Shown here piece after piece: positions 9,301 through 18,300 of a stretch of DNA of 64,000 nt. Position 1 is the stretch's first letter. Every line of letters starts with the position of its first letter. Location of the stretch: NCBI GenBank assembly GCA_965207705.1, contig OZ242292.1, forward strand, positions 1,240,001 to 1,304,000. The letters run 5' to 3'. Both the position numbers and the translations under genes were made by a program. Origin of the DNA: JAAOII01 sp965207705. Its GTDB lineage: Bacteria; Pseudomonadota; Gammaproteobacteria; CBDBNL01; JAAOII01. The notes under the pieces were generated by a model that worked only from the letters and a program-made list of their open reading frames with translations, was not told where the DNA came from and made no database searches.

Positions 9301-12300
9301 CTAGCTACACCGCCACAGCCCTATTACCCAACACTGAATACACCTACAGTGTCAAGGCATGTAATATATCTGGCTGCTCAGTTTCCACTGAAGTAACTTT
9401 TACTACCGAACCCATAGGTGTGTCAAGCACCCTAGAAGTTACTGTAGTTACTTCAACAATCGGTCAAGCAAATCCTTCCTTGATGGTATCTTGGGACGGA
9501 ATAACAGGAGTTACCTCCTACCAAATATTTGATGCCGCTGGAAACGCTGATGAAAACAAGGTTGCAACAGTTCCCGCCCCCAAAACCAGCCACATAATCG
9601 CGGGTCTAACAGCAGGCACCCTATATGAATATAGGGTCAGGGGCTGCTATACCCCATCCGCTCCTGGAAGTTCTGAAGTGTGCGGCGACTTCTCCGCAGT
9701 TGATTCCGCCACCACCCCCGTTGCCATTCCAGCTGTTCCAAGCAATGTTGCTGCCGCAGTGCAGGGCTTAACCTCTATAAGAATATCTTGGGATAGTGTA
9801 GATGGAGCTGAATACTATGAGGTGCATAATGGCAATGTGCTAGTCGCCAACAACACACATCCTAATACTAGCTACACCGCCACAGACCTATTGCCCGCCA
9901 CTGAATATACCTACAAAGTCAAAGCATGCAATTTATCTGGCTGCTCGGATTCTGCCAGTGCCGCCACCACCCCCACCCCCGTTGCCATTCCTGCTGTTCC
10001 AAGCAATGTTGCTGCCGCAGTGCAGGGCTTAACCTCCATAAGCATATCCTGGGATAGTGTAGAGGGTGCCACATCTTATGAGGTGCATAATGGCGACGAA
10101 CTAGTAACCACTATAAATAATCCCTCAACTACTAGCTACACTGTTAGTGACCTATCGCCCGCCACAGAATACACCTACAGCGTCAAAGCATGCAATTTAT
10201 CTGGCTGCTCGGATTCTGCCAGTACCGCCACCACCACCCCCGTTGCCATTCCTGACAGCCCCAGCAGCATTAGCGCCGCAGGGCAGGACTTCATTTCTAT
10301 AAGCATAACTTGGAGAGCAGTATCGGGCGCCACATCTTATGAAGTGTATAAGGGCGACGTGAAGGTAGACACTATTAACGCTCCCACAACTAGACACACT
10401 GCCACAGACCTATTGCCCAACACAGAATATACCTATGGAGTCAAGGCATGTAATACATCTGGCTGCTCGGATTCCACAGAAGTGGATTTTTTCAGCCCCC
10501 CCATAGGCATATCAAGCGCCCCAGAAGTTACTGTAGTTGCTTCAACAATCGGTCAAGCAAATCCTTCCCTGATGCTATCTTGGGGCTACATAAGGGTAGT
10601 TACCTCCTACCAAATATTTGATGCCGCTGGAAACGCGGATGAGAACAAGGTTGCAACAGTTCCCGATTCCAAAACCAGCCACATAATCACCGATCTCTCA
10701 GCAGGCACTCTATATGAATATAGGGTCAGGGGCTGCTATACCCCATCCGCTCCTGGAAGCACCGAGATATGCGGCGACTTCTCCGCAGTTGGTTCCGCCA
10801 CCACCCCCGTTGCCATTCCCGACAGCTCCGGCGGTGTTACAATAGGTTCGCTGGGATTCACCTCTATAAGCATAACTTGGGGAGAAGTATCAGGAGCCAC
10901 ATCTTATCAAGTACATAATAACGATGAAATAGTAAAAACCATCAAGAATCCTGAAACTACCATCTACACTGCCACAGACCTGTCGCCCAACAAGGAATAC
11001 ACCTACAGCGTCAAAGCATGCAATACATCTGGCTGCTCGGTTGTTGGCGAAATAACTGCAACTACGAAAGCCATAGGCGTATCAAGCGCTCCACGAATTA
11101 CAGCGGTTGCTTCAACAATCGGTCAAGCAACGCCATCCTTGAATGTATCCTGGGACCACATATCGGGAGTCACCTCCTACCAAATATTTGACGCTGCTGA
11201 AAACACTGCTGAGAACAAGGTTGCAACAGTTCCCACTTCCAAAACCAGCCACATAATCGCCGACCTATCAGCAGGCGCCCTGTATACATATAAAGTCAGG
11301 GGCTGCTATACCCCATCCGCTCCTGGAAGCACCGAGATATGCGGCGACTTCTCCCCGGCTGGTTCCACCACCACCCCCGTCGTCATTCCCGACAGCCCCA
11401 GCAGCATTAGCGCCGGATCTCTGAGCTTAACTGCTAGAAGCATAACTTGGAGAGCAGTATCGGGAGCCACATCTTATGAAGTGTATAAGGGCGACGAGAA
11501 AGTTGCCACTATTAACGCCCTGACAACTAGCTACACCGCCACAGCCCTATTGCCCAACACAGGATATACCTACAGCGTCAAAGCATGTAATCCATCTGGC
11601 TGCTCGGTTTCAACTGAAGTATCTTTTACTACTGACCCCATAGACGTATCAAGCGCCCCACAAGTTACTGTAGTTACTTCAACAATCGGTCAAGCAAATC
11701 CATCCTTAAATGTATCTTGGGACAGAATATCGGGAGTCACCTCCTACCAAATATTTGATGCTAATGAGAACAAAGTTGCAACAGTTCCCACCCCTGCCAC
11801 AAGCCACATAATCACTGACCTATCAGCAGGCACCCTATATGAATATAAAGTCAGGGGCTGCTATACCTCATCCGCTCCTGCCTCACCCCCTGGAAGCACC
11901 GAGATATGTGGCGATTTCTCCGCAGTTGGTTCCGTCACCACTCCTATTGCCATTCCTGCTACTCCAGGCAATGTTGCTGCCGTATCCTTGGGCTTCACCT
12001 CCATAAGAATATCTTGGGATAGTGTGGAAGGTGCTGAGTACTATGAGGTGCGTAATAGCGAAGGAGGGTTAGTAGCCAATACCACTCAACCTAATACTAG
12101 CTACACCGCCACAGACCTATTACCCGCCACCGAATACACCTACAATGTCAAAGCATGCAATACATCTGGCTGCTCGTCTACTGACAGCGCCACCACTATT
12201 ACTAATGGCAATAAAGTAGGAGGCACTACAAGCATCAGCAGCGCTGCAGAACTTGCAGCTATCCGCGCTAACAGCAACACTTTATCTGGCGATTATAATC

Positions 12301-15300
12301 TAACAGGGAATATAGATCTATCAGACATATCCAATTGGCAACCAATTGGTGACGAAGATAACAAGTTTACTGGCAGTTTTGATGGCAATGGTTACAATAT
12401 AAGCGGGGTAAGCAGCTCGGGCTATCAGTTTGCTGGTCTGTTTGGTTATGTAGAAAACGCCAACATAAGCAATGTTGGGGTTTTGGTTGGTAATATATCA
12501 TCATCATTATCAAGTTCTTATTTAGGAGGTCTGGTTGGCAGGGTTGCTAATAGCCCGATAAGTAATTCTTATGCGGTAGTTGGGGGCAGTATATCATCAC
12601 CATCTTTTTATACAGGAGGTCTGGTTGGCGATGCTTATAATAGCCCGATAAGCAATTCTTATGCGGTTGTTGAAGGCAGTATATCATTATCATCATCTTT
12701 TTATACAGGCGGTCTGGTTGGCAGTGCTGATAATAGCCCGATAAGTGATTCTTATGCAGTAGTTGAAGGCAATATATCATCATCAGCATATTCCGAGTCT
12801 TACTTAGGGGGGTTGGCTGGCTATGCTGATAATAGCCCGATAAGCAATTCTTATGCAGAAATTGGAGGCAGTATATCATCATCATCATTATATTCTTCTT
12901 CATTTACAGGAGGTCTAGTTGGCAGGGCTGAGAATAACAACCCGATTAGTAATTCTTATGCGGTGGTTGGAGGCAGTATATCATCATCAGCACCTGAATT
13001 TGCTTCTTATTCAGGAGGTCTAGTTGGCAGGGCTGAGAATAACAACCCGATCAGCAATTCTTATGCATTAGTTGGAGGCAGTATATTATCATCAGCGCTT
13101 TCTTATTCTGCTTCTTATTCAGGAGGTCTGGTTGGCTGGACTAAAAATAGCCCGATAAGCAATTCTTATGCAGTAGTTGAAGGCAGTATATCATCTGAGG
13201 ATTATTCAGGCGGTCTGGTTGGCAATGCTCTTAATAGCCCGACAAATAATTCTTATGCTGTAGTTGAAGGCAATATATCATCATTTGCTTCTGATTCTTA
13301 TTCTTATTCAGGAGGCCTGATTGGCAAGGCTTCTAGCAGCCCGATAAGCAATTCTTATGTAGTAGTTATAGGCAGTATATCATCATCATCATCATTATTT
13401 TCTTATGCAGGAGGTCTGGTTGGCAGTGCTGATAATAAGAGCCCGATAAGCTATTCTTATCACAGCACCAGCCGTAAACCTTCGGAAGGGGGATTTAGTA
13501 ACTATTACAGTGCTCCCCGAACACCTGCTCAATTGCGTCGCTTAACTGCTGCGGCTACTACTTGGGATGGAGTCGTCTGGGATTTTGGCACTGATGCAAA
13601 CCTGCCGACATTACGCTCTTTGCCTTCTCCTTTTGCCTCTCGTTCTCCCGCAAGTCCCGGAGATGTTACTGCCACAGCGTCGGGTCTAAGTGCTATAAGC
13701 ATATCTTGGGGTAGTGTAGTTGGAGCCACATCTTATGAAGTGTATAATAGCAGCGCTCTAGTCACCGCTGTCTCTCACCTGGCAACTAGCTACGCCGCCA
13801 CAGACCTATTGCCAGCCACTAAGTACACCTATCGCGTCAGAGCATGTAATGTATTTGGCTGCTCGGATTTTGCCAGTGCTTCCGCTACTACTGATTCCAC
13901 CGTAGGCACATCAAGCGCCCCACAAGTTACTTTAGTTGCTTCAACAATCGGGCGAGCAAATCCTTCCTTGATGCTATCTTGGGACAGCATAGCCGGAGTT
14001 ACCTCCTACCAAATAGTTAATCGGGCTGGGGAAGAGGTCGCAACAGTTCCCGCCCTATCTACCGAATATATAGTTGTGGGCTTAGCAGCAGGCACCCTAT
14101 ATGAATATCAGGTTAGGGGCTGCTATGACTCAGGCGTCTCTGCCTCTCCCCCTGAAAGCTCCGAGATATGTGGTGAGCTATCGGAAGTTGGTTCGGCAAC
14201 CACGTCCAGATTCATTCCTTCTGCCCCAAGTGGTGTTACTGCCACAGCGTTGGGTATAACTTCGCTAAGCATATCTTGGAATAGTGTAGAGGGAGCGTTG
14301 ACTTATCAAGTGCATAATAGCGGCGGGTTAGTTGCCACTATTGACGCCCCCACAACTAGCTATACTACCAGGGATCTGTTACCCAACACGGAATACACCT
14401 ACAGCGTCAAAGCATGTGATGGCTCTAGCTGCTCGGCTTCTGTTAGCGCTTCTGCCACCACTGAGAATGGAATCACTATCAGCAGCGCTGCTGAACTTGC
14501 AGCTATCCGCACTGACAGCACTTCTTTAGCTGGCGACTACGCTCTAACAGGGAATATAGATCTATCTCACATACCCAATTGGCAGCCGATCGGCAACTTC
14601 ACTAACAAGTTTACTGGCAGTTTTAATGGCAATGGTTACAACATAAGCAGAGTAAGTAGCTCGGGTTATGTGTTTGCTGGTCTGTTTGGTTATGTGTCAA
14701 GCGCCAGCATAAGCAATGTTGGGGTTTTGATTGGCAGTATATCATCAACATCACCATCTGGTTATTCTATTTCAGGGGGTCTGGTTGGCAGAGCTGATTA
14801 TAGCCCGATAAGCAATTCTTATGTAGTAGTTGAAGGCAGCATATCATCATCCTCATCATCATATTCTATTTCAGGGGGTCTGGTTGGCTATCCTGTGGAT
14901 AGCCCGATAATCAATTCTTATGCGGTAGTTGGAGGGAGCATATCATCATCCTCATCATCAGATAATTCTTATTCAGGAGGTCTGGTTGGCTATGCAGATC
15001 GTAATAGCCCGACAAATAATTCTTATGCGGTAGTTGGAGGGATCATATCATCATCATCATCATCAAGATCTTCTCATTCAGGCGGTCTGGTTGGCTATGC
15101 TTCTAATAGCCCGATAAGCAATTCTTATGCAGTAGTTGGAGGCAGTATATCATCATCATCATTTTCTTCATCACATTCAGGCGGTCTGGTTGGCAGGGCT
15201 GATAATAACAGCCCGATAAGCAAATCTTATTACAGCGCCAGCCGTAAACCTTCGGAAGGGGGATTTACTAACACTCTCGGCACTTCCCAAAAACTTGCTG

Positions 15301-18300
15301 AATTGCGCGCCTTAACTGCTGAGGTTACCACTTGGGATGAAAACATCTGGGATTTTGGCACCGCTGCGAACCTGCCGATACTGCGCTCTTTGACTTCTCC
15401 TGCTGTTACCGCTATCCCTGGAGATGTTACTGCCACAGCATTGAGCTTAAGCTCTATAAGCATGTCTTGGAGTAGTGTAGTTGGAGCCACATCTTATGAG
15501 GTATATAATAGTGAAGGGCTAGTCGGCTCTACCTCTCACCCCACAACTAACTACGCCGCCACAAACCTATTGCCCGACACCCAGTACACCTACCGCGTCA
15601 GAGCATGTAATTTATTTAGCTGCTCGGATTTTGCCAGTGATGTATCCGCTACTACTGATTCCACAATAGGCACATCAAGCGCCCCACAAGTTACTTTAGT
15701 TGCTTCAACAATTGGGCGAATTATGCCTTCCTTAAAGGTATCTTGGGACAGCATCGCGGGAGTTACCTCCTACCAAATAGTTAATCGGGCTGGGGAAGAG
15801 GTTGCAACAGTTTCCACCCCATCTACCGAATATGTAGTTGCGGGCTTAGCAGCAGGCGCCCTGTATGAATATCAGGTTAGGGGCTGCTATGACTCAGGCG
15901 TCTCTGCCTCCCCCCCTGAAAGCTCCGAGATATGTGGTGAGTTATCCCCAGTTGGTTCAGCAACCACGTCCAGATTCATTCCTGCCCCAAGTGGTGTTAC
16001 TGCCACAGCTTTGGGTATAACTTCGCTAAGCATATCTTGGAATAGTGTAGAGGGAGCCACATCTTATCAAGTACATAATAGCGGCGGGTTAGTTGCCACT
16101 ATTGAAGCCCCCACAACTAGCTATACTACCAGGGATCTGTTGCCTAACAAGAGATATACCTACAGCGTCAAAGCATGCAATGTCTCTGGCTGCTCTGCTT
16201 CTGTTAGCGCTTCCGCTACCACTGAGGATGGAATGACTATCAGCAGCGCCGCTGAGCTTGAGGCTATCCGCGCTAGTAGCAACGCCTTAGCTGGCAACTA
16301 TGCTCTAACAGGGAATATAGACCTATCTCACATATCCAATTGGCAGCCGATTGGTGATTTCACCAACAAATTTACTGGAAGTTTTGATGGCAATGGTTAC
16401 AGAATAAGCGGGATAAACAGTGCGGATTATGAAGTTGCCGGCCTATTTGGTTATATTGAAGATGCCAACATAAGCAATGTCGGGGTTTTGGTTGGTAATA
16501 TATCATCATCATCTTCTTCTGATTCATATTCAGGCGGTCTGGTTGGCTTTGCTTCTGGTAGCCCGATTAGTAATTCTTATGCATTAGTTGAAGGCAGTAT
16601 ATCATCATCATCATCATCTTCTTCTTCTGATTCATATTCAGGCGGTCTGGTTGGCTATGCTTCTTCAAGCCCGATAAGCAATTCTTATGCGGTGGTTAAG
16701 GGCGATATATCATCATCAGCATTTGATTCTTATTCAGGAGGTCTGGTTGGCTATGCTTCTTCAAGCCCGATAAGCAATTCTTATGCGGTAGTTGAAGGCA
16801 GTATATCCTCCTCATCAGCATTTGATTCTTATTCAGGCGGTCTGGTTGGCAGAGCTGATGCTAATAGCCCGATAAGGAATTCTTATGTGGTTGTTGAAGG
16901 CAGCATATCATCATCAACAAGATCGTATTCTTCTTCTTATTCAGGCGGTCTGGTTGGCTCGGCTGTGAGTAGCCCGATAAGCAATTCTTATGCAGAAGTT
17001 GGAGGCAGTATATCATCATTAGATGATTCTCCTTTTTTTGTTGTTTCTTATTCAGGCGGTCTGGTTGGCTCGGCTGTGAGTAGCCCGATAAGCAATTCTT
17101 ATGCGGTTGTTGGAGGGAGTATATCATCATTCTCATTAGCACATGATTCTTATTCAGGAGGTCTGGTTGGCATTGCTGATAATAGCCCGATAAGTAATTC
17201 TTATGCGGTGGTTAAGGGCGATATATCATCATTATCAGGGGGATCATCATCTTCTAATTCAGGCGGTCTGGTTGGCGGTGCTGGTAATGATAGTGATATC
17301 AGCAATTCTTATTACAGCGCCCGCCGTAAATCTTCGGAAGGGGCATTTGGCAACACTAATGGCACTTCCCAAAAACTTGCTGAATTGCGTGCCTTAACTG
17401 CTGATGCTACTGGCTGGGATGCAGGCATCTGGGATTTTGGTACTGCTGCGAATTTGCCGACATTACGCTCTTTGACTTCTCTCGCGAATCTTGGAGATGT
17501 TACTGCCACAGCGTTGAGTTTAAGCTCTATAAGCATGTCTTGGAGTAATGTGGTTGGAGCCACATCTTATGAGGTATATAATAGTGATGGGCTAGTCACC
17601 ACTATTGACGCCCCCGCAACTAGCTACACCGCCACAGGTCTGTTGCCCGAGATGGAATATACCTACCGGGTCAGAGCATGTAATTTATTTGGCTGTTCGG
17701 CTTTTGCCAGTGCCTCCGCTATGACTATGGTTGCAAGCATTAGCAGTGCCGCAGATCTTGCAGCTATCCACACTAACAGCAACACTTTAGCTGGCGACTA
17801 TGCCCTAACAGGGAATATAGATCTATCTGACATATCCAATTGGCAGCCGATTGGGGACGGAACTAATGCGTTTACTGGCAGTTTTAATGGCAATGGTTAC
17901 AACATAAGCGGGGTAAGCAGCTCGGGCTATCAGTACACTGGTCTGTTTGGTTACGTGGAAAACGCCAGCATAAGCAATGTTGGGGTTGTGGTTGGCAGTC
18001 TATCATCCTCATCATCAGGTAATTCTTATTCAGGCGGTCTGGTTGGCTCTGCTTATAATAGTCCGATAAGCAATTCTTATGCGGTGGTTGAAGGAAGTAT
18101 ATCATCATCATCATCATCATCATCAAGAGTTTCATATTTATATTCAGGTGGTCTGGTTGGCTCTGCTTATAATAGCCCGATAAGCAAATCTTATGCATTA
18201 GTTGGAGGGAGCATATCCTCATCATACTCATTCTCATTCTCATTCTCATTCTCACCTAACACTTATTCAGGCGGTCTGGTTGGCGGTGCTTATTATAGCC

